Assembly: GCA_021647705.1 (NCBI GenBank)
Contig: JAKIUF010000002.1
Location: 62,001-126,000 of the forward strand
Length of the DNA: 64,000 bases
Direction: 5' to 3'
Source of the DNA: Gammaproteobacteria bacterium
GTDB lineage: Bacteria; Pseudomonadota; Gammaproteobacteria; SZUA-152
Shown: in pieces, positions 44,970 to 53,118 of the stretch
Layout: every line of letters begins with the position of its first letter
How positions within the stretch are numbered: position 1 is the first letter of the stretch
The notes under the pieces: generated by a model
Told to the model about the DNA's origin: nothing
Databases searched by the model: none
The model's input: the letters and a program-made list of their open reading frames with translations, nothing else
Program-made: the position numbers and the translations under genes

Positions 44970-45800
44970 TCACACACCGGTTTCCAGTGAGGTGGCCGGG
45001 GTTTTGTTCAGCGCATTTGACCAAACATCAGCGACATTGTTGTCGTCTCGTGAATAAAATCGGGAGTCCATCAGCGGCTTGAGCGTGCTCAACAAACTTT
45101 TGAACAACAGTTTGTTATCTTGCTCTTCGGTGGCCAACAACGTTTTCATGTGCTGGCGTTGTGTGGGCATCTGAAAACAGGCGGGACAACTATCGGGAAT
45201 CACTGGCAATCCGGCAGCTTCGGCAAAAGCGGCGGTTTGCTGTTCTCGCGCATACACCAGTGGACGGATAACCCGTACATCACCGGCATCATTTTGGTAG
45301 CATGCTTTCATGGTGCGCAGTTGTCCGCCATGAAAAGCCGATAGCAAAAAGCTTTCCGCGAGATCATCCAGATGCTGACCCAGTGCCAACACGTTGTAGC
45401 CTTCATCGCGCAAAATGCGATACATAATGCCGCGTTTAATGCGCGAGCAAAACGCACAATAAGAGGGTTTACCCATGTGTTTTTTGGCTTGCTCCATAAT
45501 AGGTTGAGCTTCAAAAAAATACGGAATGCCCAGTCCGGCCAGATAAGGTTTGAGACGGGCAGGCTCAAAGCCTTCCACCATAGGGTCCACTGTCAACGCA
45601 CCCACCTCGAAATGCACAGGGGCACACCGTTGAAAATGCAATAATAAATGCAGCAACGAAAGTGAGTCTTTACCCCCGGAGAGGCCGACCAGAATACGGT
45701 CACCTTCACGGATCATTTTATGATCACTGATCGCTCGTCCCACTGGATGTAACAGGGATTTGGGAAGGAGTGATTCAGGGAGAGAAAATACTTTTTTCAT
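44970..45800 (-). CDS. ttcA: tRNA 2-thiocytidine(32) synthetase TtcA
   Basis: The protein has 276 residues. The ATP-pyrophosphatase PP-loop is SGGKDS (about 41-46), the iron-sulfur Cys pair is CAFCSR (about 116-121) and the third region is SCPACFQMPTQRQHMK (about 205-220). TtcA thiolates cytidine 32 of certain tRNAs using an Fe-S cluster. It is shorter than E. coli TtcA (311 residues) at both ends. It is upstream partner of the acyltransferase gene. Confidence 0.88.
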   Translation of the reverse strand: MKKVFSLPESLLPKSLLHPVGRAISDHKMIREGDRILVGLSGGKDSLSLLHLLLHFQRCAPVHFEVGALTVDPMVEGFEPARLKPYLAGLGIPYFFEAQPIMEQAKKHMGKPSYCAFCSRIKRGIMYRILRDEGYNVLALGQHLDDLAESFLLSAFHGGQLRTMKACYQNDAGDVRVIRPLVYAREQQTAAFAEAAGLPVIPDSCPACFQMPTQRQHMKTLLATEEQDNKLLFKSLLSTLKPLMDSRFYSRDDNNVADVWSNALNKTPATSLETGV

Positions 45801-45982
45801 GGGTGTGTAGTGTACCTTGTCGGCTATAAATTCAGGGAATTACCGGCTTGACCCCGGGTAAAAGTTTGAGGTTTACCTTATTCCAGACTAAAAATCCGCC
45901 GCACATTACATGATTTTGTTTTGTATATATAATAAAGCGCGCGGGGATAGTCCTGTCACGTATAATAAAGAGTGATGCACTA

Positions 45983-46246
45983 ATGGAAATGTTTTACATC
46001 CTGAACCACTGGCATTGGTGGGCGCTGGGTGCGTTATTTGTACTTGGTGAACTTATAACTCCCTGTGTTTATTTTGTCGCCATCGGCATTGCCGCTGTGC
46101 TGGTTGGTCTGGTGACCCGGTTCATGCCCGAAATGGCAGGTGTGTGGCAACTGGGCTTGTTTATCGGACTGACCCTGATCAATACAGGCATTGCACGCAG
46201 TATTCGCAATAAACGGAGTGGCAGCACCCCCCGACAAAAAGCCTGA
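45983..46246 (+). CDS. Small NfeD-like membrane protein
   Basis: The protein has 87 residues with three hydrophobic segments (about 12-30, 33-50 and 57-72) and a basic C-terminus (RSIRNKRSGSTPRQKA). The WWALGALFVLGELITPCVYF start resembles the membrane part of NfeD proteins; the usual C-terminal OB domain is absent. No stomatin gene is nearby. The function is unknown. The rhodanese gene follows after 45 bp in the same direction. Confidence 0.7.
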   Translation: MEMFYILNHWHWWALGALFVLGELITPCVYFVAIGIAAVLVGLVTRFMPEMAGVWQLGLFIGLTLINTGIARSIRNKRSGSTPRQKA

Positions 46247-46291
46247 TAAAGCACCTCTGGCAACGTAAACCTACTGACAAAGGATGGCTCC

Positions 46292-46720
46292 ATGAGTACC
46301 AATAAGCAGGTTAAAAGTATCAGCCCCATCGAGGCGCAAAAGCTGCTGGAAGAGAATCCCAGCGCAGTATTGATCGACGTGCGCTCTGCCATGGAGTTTT
46401 TGTTTGTGGGACACCCGAAAGGTGCTGTGCATGTGGCATGGATTGATGAGCCCGACTGGAAGGTAGACCCTGCTTTTTCTTCCCATGTGCGTCAGGTGAT
46501 GCTCGGCGGACTCAATTGTGACGACGATAGTTGCACACCGGTGGTGCTGATTTGCCGTAGCGGCAAGCGTTCGCATGAAGCAGGGGAGGCTCTGCTCAAA
46601 GAAGGTTTTAATGATGTCTATAACGTGTTGGAGGGGTTTGAGGGTGAGCTGGATGAGGATCATCATCGTTCCACCGTGGGTGGCTGGCGCTTCCATAACC
46701 TGCCTTGGGAACAATGTTAA
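46292..46720 (+). CDS. Rhodanese-like domain protein
   Basis: The protein has 142 residues, one rhodanese domain. The ALLIDVRSAMEFLFVGHPKGAVH-type region is present (VLIDVRSAMEFLFVGHP), and the active-site Cys is in LICRSGKRSHEAG (about residue 90). A rhodanese with a C-R-S-G-K-R loop can accept sulfane sulfur; the physiological partner is unknown. AAGGATG ahead of the ATG serves as ribosome site. It is upstream of metH by 72 bp. Confidence 0.88.
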   Translation: MSTNKQVKSISPIEAQKLLEENPSAVLIDVRSAMEFLFVGHPKGAVHVAWIDEPDWKVDPAFSSHVRQVMLGGLNCDDDSCTPVVLICRSGKRSHEAGEALLKEGFNDVYNVLEGFEGELDEDHHRSTVGGWRFHNLPWEQC

Positions 46721-46792
46721 ATCTTAAGAACGACAACTGAGCAGTCAGCACTTTGATTATCTGGCTATTTTTTCCTGTATACCGGTACCCCC

Positions 46793-49700
46793 ATGACTGA
46801 ATTCGAAAAACGTCTCAAAAACCAAATCCTCATTCTGGACGGTGCCATGGGCACCATGATCCAGCAACACAGTCTGGACGAGGCGGGTTATCGCGGCGAA
46901 CGTTTTGCCGACTGGCACAGCGACGTGAAAGGTAACAACGACCTGCTGTCGTTAACCCAGCCACAGATCATCCGCGACATTCACGAGCAATACCTGGACG
47001 CCGGTGCCGACATTGTAGAGACCAACACTTTCAGCGCCAACGCTGTGTCCATGACCAATTATCACATGCAGGACATAGTCTATGAGTTGAATCTGGAATC
47101 TGCCAGACTGGCCCGGGCCGCCTGTGATTCACGCGCAACGACCGACAAGCCCCGCTTCGTGGCCGGGGTGCTTGGCCCCACTGACCGCACTGCCACTCTG
47201 TCGCCGGATGTCAATCGCCCCGGTTTTCGCAACATCGATTTCGACACGTTGTGTGAAACCTATCTGGAGGCCACCAAAGGTCTGGTGGACGGTGGCTCCG
47301 ATATCATCCTGGTGGAAACTATTTTCGACACACTCAATGCCAAAGCCGCGTTGTATGCCATTGAAGACTACTTTGAAACCAGTGGTAAACGTCTGCCGGT
47401 GATGATTTCCGGCACCATTACTGATGCCTCCGGGCGTACCTTGTCTGGGCAAACTGCTGAGGCTTTCTGGAATTCAATGCGTCATATCGAACCCATTAGC
47501 TTTGGATTCAACTGTGCATTGGGTGCAGCGGAGTTACGTCAGTACGTGGAAGAAATTGCAGGCATCGCCAACTGTCACATCAATAGCCACCCCAACGCTG
47601 GTCTGCCCAATGAGTTTGGTGAGTACGATGAAACGCCGGAAGAAATGGCGGCAGAAATCGAAGAATGGGCAAAAAGCGGTTTTGTAAATATTATCGGTGG
47701 TTGCTGTGGCACCACCCCACCCCACATCAGGGCCATCGCTAATGCTGTAGAAAAACACGCGCCGCGTGTGGTGCCTGAAGACGACCATACCTGCCGTCTG
47801 GCGGGACTGGAACCACTCAATATCACTGCCGAATCGTTATTTGTTAACGTCGGTGAACGCACCAACGTCACTGGCTCCGCCAAATTCAAACGACTGATTC
47901 TCGAAGAGCAATTTGATGAAGCGTTGAGCGTAGCCCGTGAACAAGTGGAAAACGGTGCACAGGTCATCGATATCAACATGGACGAAGCCATGCTTGACGG
48001 CGTCGCTGCCATGCGTGACTTCCTCAACCTCATCGCCTCGGAACCAGACATTTCCCGGGTACCGGTGATGATCGATTCATCCAAATGGGAAATTATCGAG
48101 GCCGGTCTCAAATGTAACCAAGGTAAAGGCATCGTCAACTCCATCTCGCTGAAAGAAGGCGAAGAGGCGTTTATCAAACATGCCAAAAAAGTCCGTCAAT
48201 ACGGCGCGGCGATGATTGTGATGGCCTTTGATGAAGACGGGCAGGCTGATACTGAAGCACGCAAAATTGAAATTTGCACACGCTCGTATAAAGTTCTGAC
48301 GGAAGTTGTTGGCTTCCCGCCGGAAGACATCATCTTCGACCCCAATATTTTTGCCGTTGCCACCGGCATTGAAGAACACAACAACTACGGCGTGGATTTC
48401 ATAGAAGCCACGCGCAAAATCACCGACACCCTGCCCTGGGCCAAGGTGTCCGGCGGCGTATCCAACGTCTCGTTCTCTTTTCGTGGCAACAACCCGGTGC
48501 GCGAGGCAATCCATTCGGTATTCCTGTATCACGCCATCAAGGCAGGCATGGACATGGGTATCGTCAACGCTGGCCAGCTTGCCGTATACGATGACCTGCC
48601 CGCCGAATTGAAAGAGCGCGTGGAAGATGTGGTCCTTAACCGTCGTGACGATGCCACTGACCGTCTGTTGGAAATTGCCGATCAATATCGTGGCGACGGC
48701 ACCACCGCGAAAAAAGAAAATCTCGAATGGCGCGAGCTGCCGGTCGCCAAACGCATCGAACATGCGTTAGTGAAAGGCATTGACACCTATGCCGTGGAAG
48801 ATGCCGAAGAGGCACGGTTGAGTTTTGATCGCCCCATCCATGTTATCGAAGGTCCGCTGATGGATGGCATGAACGTGGTAGGTGACCTGTTTGGCGAAGG
48901 CAAAATGTTTTTGCCGCAGGTTGTAAAAAGTGCGCGTGTCATGAAAAAAGCCGTGGCCCACCTCATTCCCTTTATCGAGGCCGAAAAAGAAGAAGGCCAA
49001 AAAGCCGCAGCCAAAGTGCTGATGGCAACTGTCAAAGGTGACGTGCATGACATCGGCAAGAATATCGTTGGCGTGGTTTTGCAATGCAACAATATTGAAG
49101 TCATCGACATCGGCGTGATGGTGCCCGCACAAAAAATTCTCGACGCCGCGAAAGAACATAATGTGGATATCATCGGTCTTTCCGGTTTGATTACACCATC
49201 GTTAGAAGAAATGTCACACATTTCCAGCGAAATGCAACGCCTGGGTATGGACATCCCATTAATGGTGGGCGGTGCCACAACATCCCGCGCGCACACGGCG
49301 GTAAAAATTGAGCCTAACTATAAGAATGGTCCCAGTGTATGGGTAAAAGATGCCTCGCGCGCTGTGGGTGTCGTACAAAACCTGATTTCTCCAGAGCTGA
49401 AAAAAGATTTTGTTGCCAAACTGCAAGCCGATTACGTGCAAGTTCGTGAGAATCACGCCAACCGCCAGCGCGCCATCAAATGGCTGACCCTGGAACAGGC
49501 ACGCGCCAACAAGGCTCAAATTGACTGGGCCGATTACACGCCACCCGCTCCCGGGAAAACAGGCGTACAGGTATTTGATGATTTCCCGTTGGAAGAGCTG
49601 CGTGATTACATCGACTGGACACCTTTTTTCCATTCCTGGGAATTAAAGGGCAGCTACCCGAAAATTTTTGACGATGCGCAAAAAGGTGAAGAAGCCCGTA

Positions 49701-50461
49701 AACTGTTTGCAGATGCAGAAAGCATGCTGGATAAAATCATCAGCGAAAAATGGCTGCAAGCAAAAGCCGTGGTGGGCATATTTCCCGCTAACAGCGTGGG
49801 TGATGATATCGAAATTTACACCGACGAATCACGCAGCGAAATCCTGACCGTCTTTTGTAATCTGCGCCAGCAGCAACAAAAAGCCGACGGCAAACCCAAT
49901 CGCTGCCTCAGTGACTTTATCGCCCCCAAAGACAGCGGCAAAATCGATTATCTCGGAGGCTTCGCCGTGACTGCTGGCATCGGCATCGACGAACATATCG
50001 CCGAATTTGAAAAAAATCACGATGACTACCATGCCATTATGATCAAGGCACTGGCCGACCGCCTTGCCGAAGCCTTTGCTGAACGTATGCACGAAAAAGT
50101 ACGCCAGGAAATCTGGGCTTACAACACCGAGCAGCTCAACAAAGATCAGCTTATTAAAGAACACTATAAAGGCATACGCCCTGCCGCTGGTTATCCCACC
50201 TCCCCAGACCACACCGAAAAAGACAACTTGTGGACGCTGCTCGATGCGCAAGAAAACACCGGTATCTGGCTTACCGAAGCCAAAGCCATGGTGCCCACTG
50301 CGGCAGTCAGCGGCCTGTATTTTGCGCACCCGGAATCCTGTTACTTTGCCGTGGGTAAAATCAACCAGGATCAGGTAGCCGACTACGCCAAGCGCAAGAA
50401 AATGGATTTGCAGGATGCGGAATACTGGCTGGCACCCAACCTAGGTTACAACAAAACCTGA
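46793..50461 (+). CDS. metH: Methionine synthase, cobalamin-dependent (MetH)
   Basis: The protein has 1222 residues, as in E. coli (1227). Four modules are seen: homocysteine-binding domain (1-325) with zinc Cys in GFNCALG and [11 protein letters not shown]; pterin-binding domain (about 350-620; [24 protein letters not shown]); cobalamin domain (about 645-890; base-off motif [12 protein letters not shown] supplying the Co-binding His, then [10 protein letters not shown] and GGATTSR); SAM activation domain (about 900-1222; [16 protein letters not shown]). It transfers methyl from methyl-tetrahydrofolate to homocysteine. The 72-bp leader is too short for a cobalamin riboswitch, and none is visible. 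Confidence 0.98.
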   Translation: MTEFEKRLKNQILILDGAMGTMIQQHSLDEAGYRGERFADWHSDVKGNNDLLSLTQPQIIRDIHEQYLDAGADIVETNTFSANAVSMTNYHMQDIVYELNLESARLARAACDSRATTDKPRFVAGVLGPTDRTATLSPDVNRPGFRNIDFDTLCETYLEATKGLVDGGSDIILVETIFDTLNAKAALYAIEDYFETSGKRLPVMISGTITDASGRTLSGQTAEAFWNSMRHIEPISFGFNCALGAAELRQYVEEIAGIANCHINSHPNAGLPNEFGEYDETPEEMAAEIEEWAKSGFVNIIGGCCGTTPPHIRAIANAVEKHAPRVVPEDDHTCRLAGLEPLNITAESLFVNVGERTNVTGSAKFKRLILEEQFDEALSVAREQVENGAQVIDINMDEAMLDGVAAMRDFLNLIASEPDISRVPVMIDSSKWEIIEAGLKCNQGKGIVNSISLKEGEEAFIKHAKKVRQYGAAMIVMAFDEDGQADTEARKIEICTRSYKVLTEVVGFPPEDIIFDPNIFAVATGIEEHNNYGVDFIEATRKITDTLPWAKVSGGVSNVSFSFRGNNPVREAIHSVFLYHAIKAGMDMGIVNAGQLAVYDDLPAELKERVEDVVLNRRDDATDRLLEIADQYRGDGTTAKKENLEWRELPVAKRIEHALVKGIDTYAVEDAEEARLSFDRPIHVIEGPLMDGMNVVGDLFGEGKMFLPQVVKSARVMKKAVAHLIPFIEAEKEEGQKAAAKVLMATVKGDVHDIGKNIVGVVLQCNNIEVIDIGVMVPAQKILDAAKEHNVDIIGLSGLITPSLEEMSHISSEMQRLGMDIPLMVGGATTSRAHTAVKIEPNYKNGPSVWVKDASRAVGVVQNLISPELKKDFVAKLQADYVQVRENHANRQRAIKWLTLEQARANKAQIDWADYTPPAPGKTGVQVFDDFPLEELRDYIDWTPFFHSWELKGSYPKIFDDAQKGEEARKLFADAESMLDKIISEKWLQAKAVVGIFPANSVGDDIEIYTDESRSEILTVFCNLRQQQQKADGKPNRCLSDFIAPKDSGKIDYLGGFAVTAGIGIDEHIAEFEKNHDDYHAIMIKALADRLAEAFAERMHEKVRQEIWAYNTEQLNKDQLIKEHYKGIRPAAGYPTSPDHTEKDNLWTLLDAQENTGIWLTEAKAMVPTAAVSGLYFAHPESCYFAVGKINQDQVADYAKRKKMDLQDAEYWLAPNLGYNKT

Positions 50462-50474
50462 TTATCTCATTTGC

Positions 50475-50503
50475 CTCAGGGGCGTGCATAGCACGTCCCT
50501 GAG
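50475..50503 (+). terminator. Hairpin after metH
   Basis: The stem CTCAGGGGCGTGC / GCACGTCCCTGAG (one G-U pair) has an ATA loop and begins 14 bp after the metH stop. There is no T tract, so activity as a terminator is uncertain. Confidence 0.5.
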
Positions 50504-50510
50504 CAGCTTA

Positions 50511-50789
50511 AATGTGAATTAAGCGCCAAATTATTCTGTTAGTTTTTTACTGAGAATACCGTCATTCCGCCTCGTTTTTTAGCCGGAATCCAGAGGTTTA
50601 CATCCCCGGACAAGCGTTCCAATACAGTGGGAAGTTATGTTGTCGTGGCATTGGTAAGGGTGCGTGTTATAAACACAGAGGTCGCAGAGTGTTTAGTATT
50701 TTTCTCTGTGCCCTCTGCGTCTCTGTGATCTCTGCGTTAAATACTCGGTGTTTTTTAAAATAGCGTGTTTTTAGCGCTTAATTCACATT
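50511..50789 (+). repeat. Dispersed inverted-repeat element, copy C (279 bp)
   Basis: The perfect 16-bp ends are AATGTGAATTAAGCGC (50511-50526) and GCGCTTAATTCACATT (50774-50789). The interior contains CACAGAGGTCGCAGAG and the opposing TCTGCGTCTCTGTGATCTCT arm. Segments such as ttTACTGARAAYACCRTC and TTTAGCCGGAAYCCAG are shared with copy B. It lies between metH and hipB. Confidence 0.88.
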
Positions 50790-51002
50790 TTTCAGGCAGA
50801 TGCTCACAACGCTGCAATCCTCCAGGACTAATCCCAGAGCTTCCTTGAGAGCTGAATAAAACGATCGAAAATTTGAATGCGCTTCCCAGGCAGGATCAGT
50901 GCTTTTCATTGACTCCGCACAATAACCCGCTAATATGGTTTATACATAGACCGTATATATAACATGTGATCTATGTATAGATCATATTGTTGGGAATTCA
51001 AC
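50790..51002. other. hipBA promoter region
   Basis: This non-coding stretch between repeat copy C and hipB contains the operator-like inverted repeat at 50941-50979. It holds no other gene. Confidence 0.6.
50941..50979 (+). promoter_or_regulatory. Operator-like inverted repeat upstream of hipB
   Basis: TATACATAGA (50941-50950) and TCTATGTATA (50970-50979) are perfect inverted repeats centred about 43 bp before the hipB ATG. The second copy overlaps a further dyad, GATCTA-N4-TAGATC (50969-50984). The AT-rich core (GTATATATAAC) may hold the -10. Autorepression by HipB or HipBA is the likely role. Confidence 0.65.
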
Positions 51003-51338
51003 ATGGTAAAACCAATCACCCGAACCTATTCGCGCTACACTCGCAAAGCGACAAAGCTCATCGGGCAGATGATCAGGTTTGGCCGAATTGAGCGCAAACT
51101 TACTGCTCAAGACCTGGCGGACCGAGCTGGAATCTCGCGTGGTATGCTCCAGCGCATTGAAAAAGGCGATCTTAAATGCGAGATTGGCGTTGTTTTTGAG
51201 CTGGCAGCCTTGGTGGGTGTAAAGCTCTTTGATGCTGACACATCCTTGCTGGCCGGGCATATCAGCCGAACAGAGGATAAGCTCGCACTGCTCCCTAAAC
51301 AGGTGCGCAAACCAAAAGCAGTCGATGATGCCTTCTAA
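51003..51338 (+). CDS. HTH-type antitoxin, HipB-like
   Basis: The protein has 111 residues from MVKPITRTYSRYTRKATKL (51003). The XRE-type HTH lies at about 32-85 (ERKLTAQDLADRAGISRGMLQRIEKGDL). It is followed at once by the hipA-like toxin gene, whose start overlaps its stop (ATGATGCC...TAA), the standard antitoxin-first order. By family it neutralises HipA and represses the operon. Perfect inverted repeats upstream are its probable operator. Confidence 0.88.
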   Translation: MVKPITRTYSRYTRKATKLIGQMIRFGRIERKLTAQDLADRAGISRGMLQRIEKGDLKCEIGVVFELAALVGVKLFDADTSLLAGHISRTEDKLALLPKQVRKPKAVDDAF

Positions 51339-52596
51339 CTCCTCATACACCCAGGCCTTTGTCTGGATATGGCTGCCAGACAAAACTGAACCCGTTGTTG
51401 CAGGCAAGTTGAGCCTCGATGGCCAAAGCCTGCTATTTAACTACGGCAAGAGCTATCTGGATCGGGATAACGCGATAGCAATTTATGATGTGGAATTGCC
51501 GCTCAAATCCGGCATTCAGTCCCTATCGACGGGCTTAAGCATGCCTAATTGTATTCGCGATGCCGCGCCCGATGCCTGGGGTCGCCGAGTGCTGATTAAC
51601 CATCTTTTGGGGTTAAAAGGTGCTGATGCGAATAACACTACCCAGCTGGATGAGCTGACTTACCTTCTGGAGTCCGGCTCTGACCGGATTGGGGCGCTGG
51701 ATTTTCAGCATTCAGCCACCGAATACATACCGCGCTCACCCGTAAATGCTCCACTGGAAGAATTGCTGGCTGCCGCTGTTCTCGTTGAAAAAGGCATTCC
51801 ACTGAGCCCCGAACTCGATCAGGCACTACACCATGGCAGTTCTATCGGTGGGGCACGCCCCAAAGTGTTGATCAGGGATGGCGACAAGAAATATATTGCC
51901 AAATTCTCCTCTGGTACAGACTTATACAGCGTGGTGAAAATCGAGTTTATCGCCATGCGGCTAGCCGCACTGGCCGGGTTGCATGTTGCATCGGTTGCGA
52001 TGACGCAAGCCGCCAATAAAGATGTATTGCTGATCAAGCGTTTTGATCGCGCTCATGTGACGAAAGGATGGCAGCGCAAGGCCATGGTTTCCGGCCTGAC
52101 GCTGTTGAGCCTGGATGAGATGATGGCACGCTATGCCAGTTACGAGGATTTAGCCGAAATTATTCGCCACCGCTTCAGGAATGCTTCCTCGACATTGCGG
52201 GAGCTGTTTTCCCGTTTGGTCTTTAATATTTTGTGCGGGAATACAGACGATCACGCCCGCAATCATGCGGCTTTTTGGGATGGAGGAATGCTCTCCCTCA
52301 CACCAGCCTATGATATTTGCCCGCAAGGGCGTATGGGCAATGAGGCCACGCAAGCAATGCTGATTTCGGGTGATAATCGGATGAGCCAGCTTACCGTTTG
52401 CCTGGATGCGGCAGCGCATTTTTTACTTTCCCGTGAAGAGGCCCGCAAAATTATCGAGCATCAAATTGAGATCATCGAAACAAGCTGGGAACTCGTGTGC
52501 GATGAAGCAAGTTTGAGTAAAACGGATCGCGCCTTGTTCTGGAAACGGCAATTCTTCAACCCATTTTCGCTGCAAGGGTTTGCCTTAACACATTAG
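51325..52596 (+). CDS. HipA-type serine/threonine kinase toxin
   Basis: The protein has 423 residues from MMPSNSSYTQAF (51325; ATG at 51328 equally possible), overlapping hipB. The N-terminal HipA domain (about 5-105, LDGQSLLFNYGKSYL, DAAPDAWGRR) is followed by a kinase-like domain with SSIGGARPKVLI (nucleotide-binding region), the catalytic loop NILCGNTDDHARNHA (Asp) and AYDICP (metal-binding Asp). E. coli HipA phosphorylates glutamyl-tRNA synthetase; related HipA toxins target other proteins, so the target here is unknown. No HipS gene is seen. The module is bracketed by repeat copies C and D. Confidence 0.9.
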   Translation: MMPSNSSYTQAFVWIWLPDKTEPVVAGKLSLDGQSLLFNYGKSYLDRDNAIAIYDVELPLKSGIQSLSTGLSMPNCIRDAAPDAWGRRVLINHLLGLKGADANNTTQLDELTYLLESGSDRIGALDFQHSATEYIPRSPVNAPLEELLAAAVLVEKGIPLSPELDQALHHGSSIGGARPKVLIRDGDKKYIAKFSSGTDLYSVVKIEFIAMRLAALAGLHVASVAMTQAANKDVLLIKRFDRAHVTKGWQRKAMVSGLTLLSLDEMMARYASYEDLAEIIRHRFRNASSTLRELFSRLVFNILCGNTDDHARNHAAFWDGGMLSLTPAYDICPQGRMGNEATQAMLISGDNRMSQLTVCLDAAAHFLLSREEARKIIEHQIEIIETSWELVCDEASLSKTDRALFWKRQFFNPFSLQGFALTH

Positions 52597-52875
52597 TTGA
52601 GCTGTAGCGACGGCGAGTAAGTTAGCGCTAAACATGCGGCAGAGTGCTGGCTGCCCAATGGTTGCTTAACCGGCAAAACACGCATTTATTTCTTAGTTTG
52701 CTAATATTGGCCACTCAGGCGGTTCATCGCCGAAATGCTGGGCTAAATGGCTATTTTTTTATGTGATTTTACTGATGTTATGCATTTGAATAATGAATCA
52801 ATGGTAGACGATTTTTATATGACGTGACAACTCACATGCTGACTGAAGCCTGCGCAATATCAGAATCGCTTGGAG
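52597..52875. other. Intergenic DNA downstream of hipA
   Basis: There is no gene and no clear terminator. It is more AT-rich than its surroundings, perhaps brought in with hipBA. Truncated repeat copy D follows. Confidence 0.5.
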
Positions 52876-53065
52876 AATCGCTCCAGTCTATTGGGAGGTT
52901 GTGCTGTCGTGGTACTAACAAGTGGTGTGTGCTAAATACGGAGGCCGCAAAGATGCAAAGGGCACAAAATTTTTAGTGTTTTTCTCTGCGTCCTTTGCGC
53001 CTCTGCGACCTCTGCGCTAAATACTCGGTGATTCTAAAAACAGATATTTTTAGCGCTTAATTCAC
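52876..53065 (+). repeat. Dispersed inverted-repeat element, copy D (5'-truncated)
   Basis: It aligns with the right two thirds of copies B and C, starting at AATCGCTCCAGTCTATTGGG, through GGAGGCCGCAAAGATGCAAA and TTTGCGCCTCTGCGACCTCT to the right end TAGCGCTTAATTCAC. The left end is missing. It has the same orientation as copy C, so hipBA lies between direct repeats. Confidence 0.8.
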
Positions 53066-53118
53066 GCTTGTTGGCTGCGTAACATCAGTGATTTTATACT
53101 TGTGCGGATAGCTATCCT

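Noticed and set aside
46721-46792. Cobalamin riboswitch ahead of metH
   Set aside because: The leader is 72 bp, with no B12-box-like sequence.
47129-50329. Open frames of 85-230 codons antisense to metH
   Set aside because: They are shadows of the well-conserved metH frame and have no domain content.
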